Below, piece by piece: positions 33,165-45,540 of a stretch of 64,000 nucleotides of DNA. Source of the stretch: Straminergon stramineum (Eukaryota; Streptophyta; Bryopsida; Hypnales; Calliergonaceae); NCBI GenBank assembly GCA_963920665.1, contig OY987265.1, positions 43,529,001-43,593,000 on the forward strand, in the 5' to 3' direction. The position numbers and the translations under genes were made by a program. The notes below the pieces were generated by a model. It searched no databases. It saw only the letters and a program-made list of their open reading frames with translations, and was not told the origin of the DNA. The stretch's first letter is position 1; every line of letters starts with the position of its first letter.

Positions 33165-34490
33165 AGGGGCGTGCCGTAGTAACACCTTACAGCTCCAACC
33201 AGACTTCAAGAGCCCTTTACAACTTTCAGGGCTCACCATGCTCCAATATTGGTATCATTTAGGCCCGAATTAATTAACACTGTACATGCCATGCATTCAC
33301 AGCATTAGTTCCCATTTCCAACTTACATTGCTAAGTCCCAATGCTCGGGACTTCTAACATGCACTCCACTCGTGACACCTAGCATATCACTTGGTGATTT
33401 GTTGCGAAACTTCTATCTTACTGTACTAGGACTCATGGTGGCACTACTCACCATGGTCCTAACCGCCCTTGGTTGTCACCCCATTTCATACTAGCCCCTT
33501 TTAGTACTTGCTACTTTCACCCCAATACTAACTGGGACTCACAACTCAGGACACATTGCCAAGGGCCTAGCAAGGAGCGGGACTCCAACCAACCAATGCC
33601 TTGGGACACACACATAAGTGTCCCAAGGAGCTTTGAAGCCGGTGGTGAAGTTACATCACCACCCATGAGTCACCAGGACTCACCAAAGCTCCAAGAAAGA
33701 GTAAGGAGGGAGACCAACCCCTCCTATAGTACTGTCTGTAGGATTCGGTAGCCCCCCCCCCTTGTGAGTCAAAGGGACTTCCCAAACCCCCTTGGACTTT
33801 GGAAGACCACCCGTTTCCAACCGAACTCCCCAAGTTCTACCTCTGTTTGAACTCTCGAACTTTCAAACGGCGTAACTTTGTTGTCAAGGCTCCAAAGCCC
33901 ACATGCGAGCCCATTTTGGATATTTGCGCAACGAGTAGATGCCGATGGAATGCTCACTTGTCCCATTTGGACAAGTTCTCACAAATTTATGGCCCTCCAA
34001 AGATTCGGGTTCACCAAGAGCGGCGTCACGCCTTCACCTCGGCCCTTCTCTTGGCCATAACTTTTGGCTCATGTCTTAGAACCTTGTAATGCTTCGCATT
34101 CTAGGTTCCTTATCTTTGTAGCTTTCCAATGATATGCTACATGCCATGCTTTGTTGAGTGATTCTTTAGGAAACACTCACACCTAGCCTTTGAGTGTCCC
34201 GGCGCCACCGGGACACCCCCAACTTTGAATGGCCGTAACTTCTAGCCTACTAGTCCAAATCACGCGTTCTTTGGATGGTTAGAAGCGTCTTCTCAAGAGA
34301 TTTTCAAGAATGTATGACATGACACTATGCCCTTCTTAACCAAGGCGCTATTGCACCCTGCTTGCTCGGGAATCTCTCATTTCTCCCTTCTAAGCCCATT
34401 GCAAGGCTTGGGAAGTCACCCCCAAGGTCCCCCTTGCTCACTAAGGCACTTTGGGCACTCCAAGGAGATAGGGGCATGACATGGGGTGCC
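33165..34490. repeat. GC-richer block, probable retrotransposon LTR or leader
   Basis: Composition jumps to roughly half GC and drops again near 34,490. The block has short non-conserved frames, a C run near 33,752-33,761, and phrases such as GTCCCGGCGCCACCGGGACA, an imperfect palindrome. There is no protein signature. The abrupt composition borders suggest inserted DNA, but no repeat partner exists in this window. Confidence 0.35.
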
Positions 34491-34924
34491 AAAAATCTAA
34501 TACTCGTAACCTTGTTTAGAGCTTAAAATTTTCCTAATGAATAAATAAATGGAAAAACCCAAAAACTTGGGAAACCAAAAAATGGGGAAAGAAAAAAAAT
34601 GGGGATTGGAAAACTAAATAGAAAAGAAAATGGAAAAAAATACTTGGAAATATAGCAAGAGAATACAATTTAATATTCAAATATGCCTTTCTGAAATAGC
34701 GTGTACATTTGTACATTATAGTCATTTATATGAACTAACAACAAAACAACCGACTTATGAGAAATGCTTCTATATTTCGTGAATGAATTACAAATTTCCC
34801 TCTATAAGCTGCAAATGATTTCAATCACAATATAGGGAAATGAATACTATATGACTGAAGTACACGGATAATGGTCGCCATGCCTATTCTAGAACTGTAA
34901 TGATTTTTGTTCGAACTAAAAGTA

Positions 34925-35765
34925 CCTTTAGTTCACTAAAGCTATAACCCGGTGCATGAATGAATTTGTCTTCATGGATATCCATCTTGCAAAAGTACCT
35001 ATACAAGTAGTATAGGTGTTTGCAATTCATGTACTATTGTCGACCTCCAATAGCAGAAACAACCATGTTGATGAAGTCTGGGCATGTGCACATGGGGAAC
35101 ATACCTACTATAATTCGATAGACATTTTTGTTAGGGTTTGTCCTTGTCTCCAGAGCCACTACTGCACCAAGGCTTGAAAATGGAAGCAAGGTTATGACCA
35201 CAATTCACCCTCTAACATTTTTGGCACTTTCCCACTTGTTTCATTGTTCCGTAGTCGGTGCATTGGCTATCCTCCAAAGGGTTTGATTGTTCCTAACTGT
35301 TGGATATGTATCCAAGTTCTTGAGCATTGGTTGGTAATACAAGATGGTATGGAAAATCTTCGACATGTTGAAGAGTCGCCGTGGCGACAAGGTCGATCAT
35401 TCGCGGAGGCGGAAGCCTACATGCTATAGCAACAGAGTCTCCTCCTGATTGAGGTTTGTTCCACTCAGAACGGACCAAACCTCTAGTACCTCAGGCTAAT
35501 CAATGATCCACTTTCTTTTCGTACCTTTCACACATCGTTCAATGTTGTCCCCCCAAATGCAAAAGTCCACCACCACCTCCTGCTTGCTCCTATAATCTTC
35601 TTCTCTACCTCAGTAGGTTGGAGCTGGTGTTCCCTTCCTTACCCTTGTAATTTTAGAGGTGCACCTAATGTCAGATGTCCGTTGCTGAGCATGGCATTTT
35701 GCATTGGTCTTGTGGGTGATCCTAGCAATGTGCCATTTGGAGGTGTCTATAAGCTCTCAATTCAT
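34925..35765 (-). pseudogene. C-terminal half of a broken SWIM zinc-finger gene
   Basis: The minus strand encodes, upstream to downstream, KWHIARITHKTNAKCHAQ, VRKGTPAPTY, NIERCVKGTKRKW and then the SWIM part: MCTCPDF, CKHLYYLYRYF and DKFIHAPGYSF. CxC followed by CxH is the SWIM zinc-binding signature, found in MULE-type transposases and related plant nuclear proteins. Several in-frame stops and frame changes interrupt it (for example after PAPTY and after GGRQ). A matching N-terminal part lies on the same strand at 42,670-43,151. Between the halves is about 6.9 kb of LTR-like DNA, so an insertion appears to have split the gene. The family is recognised from general knowledge, not a search. 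It may be a domesticated or transposon-borne gene. Confidence 0.7.
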
Positions 35766-35769
35766 CACT

Positions 35770-37850
35770 TGGGACTTATAGTTTTTCTTTTGTTCGTATT
35801 TCGCAATTTAGTAGGTAAATTAGGTGTGAAAAGCCCAAAATAGAGCGTAAGGCCAAAATAGATTGTAATGTACCAAAATAGATATTTGGCCTCATTCAAG
35901 GTTTTAGGTCTAGTTACCCCTTAGATGCTCACTGTTCATAGGTTAGAACCCAAAACAGTGGAAGTTAGTGGGTTTAAGTGTAGTTGTCCAACAATGCCCC
36001 AACCTACTAAGTAGTAGCCCCGTCTAGCAAAGAATTATGTCGAGAGAAGCCCTGTGAGGTCCATAGGTAGCTAAATAGGTCTCCGTTTCTTCATTCTACC
36101 GTTGAAACTATAGAGCTCTAGTTGTTAGTATTGTAGGGATTACGATACCAAGACTGGCTTGTGGAGGAATCTACAAGCCCCAAGTATGGATCTAAGGTCT
36201 AGAGTATGCTAGGGGATTAGAAGCGAAGTCCATTCGCCAAGATTCCCATGTATGTAAAAGATTCCCTATTTTCTACATAATTAGCGGAGGGTAGGATTTA
36301 TCCTTCCCATCCTTACATGTGTAAAGTAAAAATATGAGCTTTCATGGCCATTGTGAGACTCCTTGAGAGGTCCCACAAAAAGTCTCGAAATTTTCTGACT
36401 TGTAGAAATATTCTTTTCAGACTGTCAATGGCCGAAGCCCACTATGGGAAATTTGTGGAAATTTTCCAGAGGGCGATAAAATCTCACTAAAAATTAGGGT
36501 AGGTTCTTTTTTGTTAATAAGGTGTTCTGACAAGTTTCGTGATATTCTAATAGTGGGAGGTACTTGAACCAAGAGATTCCTTCCAAATTAAACTACATGG
36601 CAATGCAGGTGAGGAATTGACCGGTGTCTCAAGAGCATATGAAGTTGAAACAAAGTCAATGAAAGGTCTTTTCTCACCCCCTTGGACCTTCCAAATCACC
36701 CTGGCCCATCACCTTGTTTAAAAAAGGCAACATCTAAAAGTTAGATTTTCAACCTTTTTTTGACTAGCAATGGCGTTGGATTTTGATGGGTTTTTTGCGG
36801 AGGAAAAAGGGGTGGGTGGGTCTAGAGAATTAAAAATGGCCTTCTGGAACCAACTACACAATATGTTTTCCAATTAGAGTTAAACTCCAAAAGTTAGGAA
36901 ATAGACCAGTGTAGGAGCGTAGAAGTCAACATTCAATTTAAGACTGTAGATCTCATGAAGATTAAGGTTAGAAGTTTCCATCTTGGGCGATGGGGTTCCT
37001 AGATTGTGAGTGGTGTAGAGCTTGGAGGTCAAAGCCCTAGTGTGGATAGAAATCCCAAGGCAATCTAGGATTTGTCAATGCCTTCAATAGATAAAAATCT
37101 CAAAGGATATCTAGGGTTTCAGGGTTCCCATCCATGGGAACAGAGTTCCTAGCTTATAACTTTAAGGGGAATGAGGGTACCCGACACATATAAAAAGGGC
37201 ACCCTTCTCCTCTCATTTCACCCCCATTTTGTATTTGGGTCCATTGGGTCCACTTTGTTAGAACTTTGAATGTTTTGCCAAAAATCTTGGCGGTGTTCGT
37301 TTTTTTGTTGTCTTTTGCTTTCATTTGCTAGTCTTGTTGCAAGTTGTAGAGGTCTTGGGGTTCCTTTTGCACCTTGTGTCTCTTTGCTTTGTTGTTTCTA
37401 AGTCTTTCGTTCTTTTGAGGTTGTTTTGTCTTAAGTTAGTCCAAGTCTTGAGCTCTTAGTTCTACTAATCTTAGAGAGGGTGTTGTGCCTTCTCCCGTTG
37501 GATCTTGTCATATTTTGAGGAGTCTTTAGAGTGTCCCTTGGTTTATAATACTAACCCTAAAGCCCACCCCAAACCCTACCTTGGTGATGTCACTTTAAAG
37601 GGCCTCTAGCTTGCTTTAAGTGCTTACTAACTTTGCTATTCTAACCCTTGCCATAAGGTGGTGAGAGTGTCCTAGATCCCTGTAGAGTGTTAATTTTGTC
37701 TTATCTTACTCGTATCATTGTGGGTGCCGCCAAGACGGTGAAGCTTTGAACCCCTTAGGTCATTAGAGTCTTAGATTGTGTGTTAAAAGTCTTATCAATG
37801 GCGGAGCCTTGACCCCTTAGGTACCTTGTGAGCCCACAATTTGTCACCGG
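35770..37850 (+). repeat. LTR-like repeat A
   Basis: One of three diverged copies of a ~2-kb non-coding unit. Shared order: TTTTTCTTTTGTTCGTATTT-like start, a CTCACTAAAAATTAG motif (36,483), a TATA box TATAAAAAGG (37,189-37,198), CACCC..CTCCTCTC just after it, and TTTTGCCAAAAA (37,273). TATA followed by a C/T-rich initiator is typical of a retrotransposon LTR promoter. The boundaries are approximate. No protein-coding internal region accompanies it. Confidence 0.55.
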
Positions 37851-39910
37851 GGACTCACTCTTTTTCTTTTTCGTATTTTGTTATTTTAAATGTAGTTTTA
37901 TATACAAAAAGCCCCCCAAAGAGTGTAGAACCAAAATAGGTGTGTTACATACCAATATAATATTTGGTCTATAATTAGAAGATTACAACTAGAATGCTCC
38001 AAACCACAAGTTGTAAATAGGTTGGAACCCAACTAATCGTGATAAATTAGTAGATTAAATGCCATGGGTGCACCATGCTCAAAATCCCACATAGAAGAGA
38101 CATCTCTAGGCTAATATTGGTCGAGGGGACCCTAGTGAGGCAATTATGTTAGTTCTCGGAGATAGATTCCAATTTCTCCATTCCACCAATGAAATAGCAA
38201 AATCCCAATTGTTGACTTGCAGGTGTTAAAAATACCAAGATGGGACCATGGAAGAATCTATGGTTGAAAGAGGGTGACTTGGGGTTAAAACCACCCCCGT
38301 GAATCAACGAGGAAGTTGGTTCGCCTACATTCCCTTCAGTGTGAAAGATTCTCTAGTCAACAACATTTAAGTGAAGAAGTGGATGTTATCCCCCTTAGGC
38401 CAATGTATAGAGTAAAAATATGAGCCTACACATGTGTTGTGGTATTCCATGAGAAATTCCTTAAAAAGTTTCAGAATTTTTTGATAGTTAGAAGATGCCT
38501 TTCCGGACGGTCAACTATTTAAACCTACGATGGGAAATTTCTAGAAATTCCCCAAGTTGCAGCAAAATCTCACTAAAAATTAGAATAGTTTTTTTTGTGT
38601 TAATAAGCTACCTTGACAAGTTTCAAAACATTCCGACAGTCAGAAGTACCGGAACCTGCAAGATTTCCCAACAACCATCGGAAATTAAAGTCCACAGCGG
38701 AGTTGACCAATAGAGCGAAAGCATACGGAAGCGAAATAAGGCTCAGGCTAGATCTTTTCTTACTCCCCAACACTCACTTAAGAGCCTACGCTAGTTACTT
38801 TTGCCAAAAAATTCGAACTCCTAAAGTTGGGATTTTTCCCGATTATGGCATTAGGTTGGCACTAGGTTTCGTTGAGATTTTGAAGTTAGAAAAGGGGTGG
38901 AGGTTCTCCTCTCAAAAAATGGCCTTCTGAAGCCAACAACACATTTTGTTTGCGATTCGGAATTAATCTCCAAAAGTTATGATTATGGATCATCATAGGA
39001 TGAAAATCCTTGAAGATGAAGATGAAAATTCAAAAAGATAAGGTTAACTTAGATGAAGGAGAGGAGGTGCGTGCTTAGGAAAGAGTATAAAAAGGCACCC
39101 CTTCTCCTCTCTCACGACCCCCATTTTTGTATTTGGGACTGTTGGGTTCACTTTGTTGGAACTTTTGGCGTTTTGCCAAAAACCTTGGTGGTGTTGGTCT
39201 TCTTGTTGCTCTTTTTGCTTTCTTTTGGTAAAGTTTATTGCAAGTTATAGAGGTCTTGGGGCTCCTTCTACACCTTGTATCTTCTTGTTTTATTGTTTCT
39301 AAGTCTTATGGTCCTTTGAGGTCGTTTTGTTTTGAGTTAGTTCAAGCCTTGAGCTCTTAGTCGTACTAACCTTAGAGAGGGCATTGTGCCTTCTTCTGTT
39401 GTGTCTTGTCCCATTTTGAGGAGTCTTTTGAGGTCCTTGGTTTTTTGTACTAACCCTAGAGGTAACCCCCCACCATACCTTGGCGATGCCACTTTGGGGG
39501 CCTCTAATTTACTTTGAATGCTTACTAACTTTGTTACACTAATCCTTGCCACGAGGTGGTGAGAGTGTCCTAGGTCCCCATAAAATGTTAACTTTGTCTT
39601 ACCTTACTCTTGTCATGAAGGATCCCACCGGAACGGTGAAGCTTTGAACCCTTTTAGGATCAAAAGTCTTAGTGGTGTCTTAAAAGAGAGAAGCATGTTG
39701 AAGTTTTAACCCCCTTTAGAGTCAAAAATCTTAGTAGTGTGTTAAAAGAGAAAAGCATGGCGAAGCATTGAGCCCCTTTAGGATTAAAAGTCTTAGTGGT
39801 GTATTAAAACCACTCCACGGGAGGACCTCGAACCCCCGTGGTTGTTTTTGCACAAAGTTCAGTTCCTAAAATGCGTTGAGAACAAAACAAAGTTTAGCCC
39901 CCTGTAGTCT
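37850..39910 (+). repeat. LTR-like repeat B
   Basis: Follows repeat A directly in the same orientation. It has CTCACTAAAAATTAG at 38,569, TATAAAAAGG at 39,086-39,095, the same CTCCTCTC initiator region, and TTTTGCCAAAAA at 39,171. Tandem arrangement of two LTR-like units without an internal coding region could reflect nested or recombined insertions. Confidence 0.55.
39634..39812 (+). repeat. Three ~62-bp tandem units within LTR-like repeat B
   Basis: Each unit has GTGAAGC(T)TTTGA-like, CCCCTTTAG, AAAAGTCTTAGTGGTGT and TTAAAAGAGA-like parts. Repeat A has only about one and a half such units (near 37,735-37,835), so the number varies among copies. Confidence 0.7.
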
Positions 39911-42669
39911 GATTTTTACTTTTAGTTTTATCAATTGGTTGTTTTTGTGTGTTATATTCGTAGTTTACCAATTGGTAGTGTAGTTATAGTGTCTATACTA
40001 GGCTTTTACGATGTAGATTCCGATTGGGATCGGTGTGGTGATTTAGAAGGTTAATTTTCCAATGGGCAGTTGGTGGTTTCAGATGGAGGTCGGCTGGTAG
40101 TTATTAGGCTGGTTTTTTCTTTCAATCGAGTTCAGTTGACCTCGAGTATGCAGGGACTCCTTCCAATTGCCGGAAGTAAAACAATTGTGTGATTTGTAAT
40201 TTTGTGTTTGATTTGAGGAATTTGTGAATGTGCCAATTGGATATCAAATCATGACTAATGTGATGAGTCTGTTGAATAACTATGAGTATCAAACCAATTG
40301 GGAATTTGTGTAATAAGAAATTTAGGAGTTTCAGTGAAGTGGAAATCGATTGGAATTATTAATGTGAGTGATTAATTGTGATAGTGTAGTTGAATAAGAA
40401 TTATCGTTAGGGAAAATAGATTGGAACGAATACTGTGAAGAGCAATCGGCAAAGATTATAATTGGATTGCAAATAAAAGAAACAATTGGGTAAAACAATA
40501 CTGTGAAGTGAATGAGAAAATAAATTAACATGATGATTAAATTAGAACAATTGGAGAGAATTATATAAAATTCATAAAAAAATATAAATAATAAATAATA
40601 AATAATAAAAAAATAAAAACAAAGACATAAAAATAAATTGAATAAAGAGGAGCGAAAAGAAAAGATAAAAAGATTTATCTATCGACAAAAGATGGACAAT
40701 GCCAAACTAAGATATTAAAACCAAGAAAAAGAGATAAAGAAAATAAATCAAGGAGCAATTGGAGTAAAGAAGGAAGAAATGCAAAACATGGAGTCAAATC
40801 AAGGAAGAGAATAAATAAAAGAAAGACAATTGGATTATAGATAAGTGGTCCTAAAACTATGGTTATTAAAATGAGGTATGGAATTTGTAATTCAATAATC
40901 TTGCAATCGGATCCTTTAGGTGATATAATTGTAGATTCCGTTTTGATTTAAAACCTACCTCCTAGCGTTCGAACTCATGTTCCTTAGGTGATTTATTTTA
41001 ATAGAAATAATTTTTGAAATAAATTCCATCTACACCCCCCAAAATAGAATGTAGGGTCTAAGTCAATAGGGAGGAGTGACCGATGGAAGAAGAGGGATCA
41101 CCGACGGCGCTTGCGCATAGCAAAATGTCCCACTAATGATAGATACATGTCGTTTCTTCTTGGTTCCTTCCCCTTAACACAAAAATAGCCAAAAACACTA
41201 CAAACAGAGGAAAATCAACACCAACAGCACCAACCAGCAATTAGGTATCAACTAGCGGTACCTACCAACTAGGTATCTACCAACAGCACCTGCCAACCAT
41301 TCATCTGCCCATAGAGCCTACCAGCCAAGTATCTACCAGCAGCACCATTCAGCAGCCGGGTTGACCAACTAGAAAGGTGTGTGTATGTGTGAAAATCAGG
41401 AGCCTAGGGGGGAAGGAAGCTAAAAGGAAGGAAGAAGAGAGACAAAGGGACGTGCAAAGCAATGACCAAGTTCCACAACCAAGCACTGAAGCGGAAAAGC
41501 CAACTTCTCGTCTCCACAAAACACACCAAAGAATAGAAGAACAAATGATGGATTGACAAGAAAGGAGAGACCATTTGATGGGGAGAAATTGGGAGGGATA
41601 GGATAGAAGGAAAATCCCTTCACTAAGTAGTGACCATCAGATAGAAAACTTAGGGATTACCGCGAGATTAGACGTAAGATGTACGACATAAAAAGTAGTT
41701 CAACGTTGTAGGATGTTATGACACGTCCTTAGTTAGCTTCATAGGTAGAAACGAGGGTGGTTCGGCTACCGTAGTACGTAAGAGGAATAGTGTGCAAGGA
41801 AAAAGAAGAGGGAGGGAAAGAAATAGGACGAAGCCAACAAATAAACCCTTGTGTTAAACGGTTTTATGAATAGAACAGTGGTTCGTTGTATCGCGGCGGG
41901 GGAGTTCATGGCAGAGGAGGGAGAGCTTCCGGTGGTCACAGACAACGATTCAAGTTCCGAGGTATGAGCCAACCCATCCCTAATCTTTTTGACGCCCCTA
42001 ATTAGCAATTAGTAATTCTGGCCGAGGCCCACCAGGCCACCACTAAGTCAGACCCTTAGGGCTATAGGTCAGTCGCTTCTTAGGGTAAAAACCTAAGGAG
42101 GAGGCCCATAGCTTTCCAAAACCCTAAGGCACGCCCAAATCAAGTCAAAAACAAGGAAGTTATGACCGGATGAAGGTTAAGTTTAATTTAGATGAAAAAT
42201 AGTTAAACATAGAATTTGGTAGTGAATTGAGGGTATTAGAAAGAAGATATCAATTAGGGTTCAAGGCCGAAGAAAAAAAAAATTCTGAATTATAGATTAG
42301 GAGAAATTAGCAGATGAAGTTCACGCAAGGTTCGGATGAGAAATCCGTGAGAATCTCCAATTAGGGCCAAATTCTAGATCTAGGTAGGAATAAGTCTTTT
42401 GATCCATCCCCTAGAAATTTCTAACCCTTTTGAATTAGGGAACTAGGCTCAATAGATGGATGAAGTTTGAGGAACCGAGTAGCAGTCAAACTTCATCTTC
42501 TCATAACTTTGGCTAGGAAGGTCGGATAGGGCCGAGTTTTAGGTTCTTAAAAATGGCAAGAAATGACCTAGAGGATTTTTAGGTTAGTTCCTCCCTGACA
42601 TAAGTTCCATCCAAAGTTGCTCACAATGTCACAGTCACTTGCAAATGCAATTGTAACATGTCTAGGGTT
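39911..42669 (+). repeat. Non-coding internal region of the LTR-like element
   Basis: Lies between LTR-like repeat B and the N-terminal SWIM fragment. It includes an AAT/AAATA-rich tract near 40,570-40,620 and a CACC/CCAAC-rich degenerate repeat at 41,215-41,365. Phrases near 42,090-42,490 recur near 47,060-47,320. No gag, protease or polymerase motif was found, so the element would be non-autonomous. Confidence 0.4.
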
Positions 42670-43151
42670 TTAGGTTAGAGGTTGTTCACTTGGGCCTTCC
42701 AAAGATTGAAGAGAAACCATTGTGGACCTTGTTCGCAAACATAGGTGAGAAAAATTGATTTTGTCTGGTCTATGTGAATCTCCGGCATCACCGATGCATA
42801 TGTCCAACTTCCTCTTCGTGCTCCCAAAGATTTCTTCTCCTTTCAAGTGTGGTATTCTTATTCCCACCCCTTGGCTCGAAGCAGCATGTTGAATACTTCT
42901 ATGATTTTCTTAGGACATCCACTTCGTCTTGCAGCTTTGAATTTAAGTTCCCCTTTTGACGGCCCCAATCCAGATGCATGTCCCCTGAGGTATACCCGGT
43001 AGTTGGTCATTTGCATCCATGCACAAATGTTGTCATCACAAATGGCGTCAAACAAGTTGTTTCCTCGCTTTCCCAACATTTGAAGCCATTTGTTGTGAAC
43101 AGTTTCGGAAAAATTGTAGAAAGGTAGGTTAGTCATCTCCTCCAAACTCAA
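42670..43151 (-). pseudogene. N-terminal part of the broken SWIM zinc-finger gene
   Basis: The minus strand first encodes MTNLPFYNFSETVHNKWLQM, a DDNICAWMQM segment and GLGPSKGEL. After a frameshift near 42,860 at a G-rich run it continues with EEIFGSTKRKLDICIGD and SHRPDKINFS. These blocks belong to a plant protein family of unknown function that ends in a SWIM domain; that end is found at 34,925-35,765 on the same strand. The first codon is not ATG and upstream coding is missing, so the fragment is truncated at both ends. Confidence 0.6.
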
Positions 43152-43399
43152 TTTCTAAAAATCTATCTACAACAATGCATGAGTGTGGACATCCAATTTC
43201 ATTTCCTAGGGATAATAGCCTATTTGTTCATCCAAGACTCATTGCAAATGTAGGATTGTCATTTGCGTACAAAGCAAGACATTCATGAATGTAAAAATAC
43301 TAAAGAGGTTTACTTCTCTACGAATGAGCACTAGATGAAACTTCTACCATGTAGAAAAAAGACTGATAGGAAATTCTCAAGAGGGGTGTGAGCCCCGTA
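43152..43399. other. Short gene-free spacer
   Basis: Probably remnant sequence of the broken gene; the frame is lost and no motif is visible. Confidence 0.3.
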
Positions 43400-45540
43400 G
43401 TTAGCACCTAGGCCTCAGGTAATTCTTTTTTTTCGCTTTTGTTCACATTTAGTATCATTTATAATAGAAAAGACCAAAAAAAGAGTGTTCACATCATGTT
43501 TGGTAGAAGTCCCTACAAATGTGTTGTGTCAGTCCTAAAAATCCGGGAAGTGACTTAAACACTTTCCTTTCTAAGTTCCAGTGTCCAAATTAGGTGTTTA
43601 GTGGAGCAATTAGGATTTTGGAGTAGTTTAAGCCCTATTGGTAAGGATAGGTAAAAACGCCTAATTTGGGTTATAGTGGGTCAAATCTCTAGGAAATCAT
43701 GATAGAGGGTTAAATCATAGGAGTTAGAGAGTCAAGGTGGGAATTGGTTCCCTAGGTCCTAGAAAAACATATAGGTAACCCATGTAGAGATTGCCATCGA
43801 ATTCGTGAAGAATTGGAAAAAGTTATTTTATACCTTGTAGGTAAAATCTACAAGTTCGATGATTACACGACAGATTGATGGAGAGAAGTGTTTTTAGCTT
43901 AGAAACACGCTAGGAGCGCAACAACGAATTCGGTTCGTGAAGATTCTTTAGTACAGGAATGATTCCTCCCCGGAGGAATTAATTCGATAGGTGATATTTT
44001 GACACCTTTACCATAAAGTGTGATATAGACATAAAATCATGCACTTTTCATTTGGAAGATTCCTAGAAGCTAACCAAAAGGTTTCATAATTTTATGGATT
44101 GCAAAAGATGGCTCCATTGGAAGTCAATCACATTTATCAACATTTGGAAATTCATAGAAATTACCAAGATAGTAGTAAAATCCCACTAAAAATTAGGATA
44201 GTGTGTTTTAGCATAAATAAGCGCCCCACCAAATTTCAAGACGTTCCGACACCGACAAGTACCAGAATCGGCAGCGACTATTGGTTTTAACAGAATTCTA
44301 AAACTCACAATGAGTTGACTAGCATATCAAAAGCATACGACATCCAATTGAAGTCAACTTGGACTCTTTTCTTACTTTCTTGAACCTCCTAATCAACCCT
44401 AGCTAGTCAAAACTTTGAGAAAAGTCAAACTCCAAGTTTTGAATTTTTGACCTTTTTCATTGCTTTTCAAACACTATCTTTCGCTTGCGAAATGGGCTAG
44501 GAGTAGGGGTCGGGATCGCCAAGACTAGTTTAGGTCTTTTGAAGACAATGACATAATCTGTTTGGCATTTGGAGCATTTCTCCAAAAGTTAGAGCGGTCA
44601 CAACAGTAGGGTAGAAATTTAAAAGTTAATTTGAGGATTTTTCCTAGGAGTAGTTGTTAGGTAACTTGAGGGGGGAGGAGGCCTTGGAAATGTATAAAGG
44701 GCCTCCCCCTCCTCTCACTTTGTACCCCTTTTTTTCATTTTGAAGAATCCCTTTTCTTGTTTTCATGCTCAACCAACTCCCCGACCAACTCCCCGGCCAA
44801 CTCACAGCCACATTGTTGAGATTTTTGGTATTTTGCCAAAAACTCTTGTTTTCCTTTTCAATTTGATAATTTGTTGTGTTTTCCATCATTCCATTGTGCT
44901 TTGAGCTTGAATCCAAGGACGTTGGGGTCCCTTTGCTTCAAGCTTACTTTGCTTCAAAAGTTTTAAGTGTTTGTTGTGCTAACAAGTTATTTGTTTTGAA
45001 ATCTTAAAAGTCCTTGGTACTAACCCTCTTGCCAAGCTTTTGCGTGAGATCTCCTAACCTTTGGTTGGGAAAGATTCACTTGAAGCCTAGATATGAGGAT
45101 TATTATTGCAGAAGTGACGTGTTAAAGTACTAACCATTCTCAATTGCTTGCCTTGCATGGGAACTCACAACTTGTATCATTGCAATTCCCACTAGGATCT
45201 TGGTATTGAGAATAAGTGGATCATAGTGGAAGTCCCCATGTCTTTTGGGAAGAGCTTGGGTTGGAATCAAGCCTCTAAAAGTCTATGTAAATTTGTGTGT
45301 TAAAATATTGACAAAGAATTTGGCATTAACCTGTCAGACGGCGAAGCTTCGCTCTTTTGTCTAATTTTTTAAAGTCCACTACTAACCCATTCCTTAGTGT
45401 TTGTTTTAAATTGGGGCCTAAACCACCCCATACGGCAAAGCTTTGATCCTAGGATTAAGTTTAGTCCTATATTTGGGGAATAACCCCTCGGATTGCAAAG
45501 CTTTGCTCTTGACACTAATTTTCCTCATTAGCTTTGTATT
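43400..45540 (+). repeat. LTR-like repeat C
   Basis: Third copy of the family, more diverged. It has CCCACTAAAAATTAG (44,191), a TATA-like TATAAAGG (44,693-44,700) followed by CCTCCCCCTCCTCTCAC, and TTTTGCCAAAAA (44,833). The promoter-like core is the best conserved part. No retrotransposon protein is encoded. Confidence 0.5.

Noticed and set aside
39815..39840. A tRNA T-arm-like sequence (GACCTCGAACCCCC)
   Set aside because: No acceptor stem, D-arm or anticodon arm can be folded around it; it lies in the LTR-like repeat.
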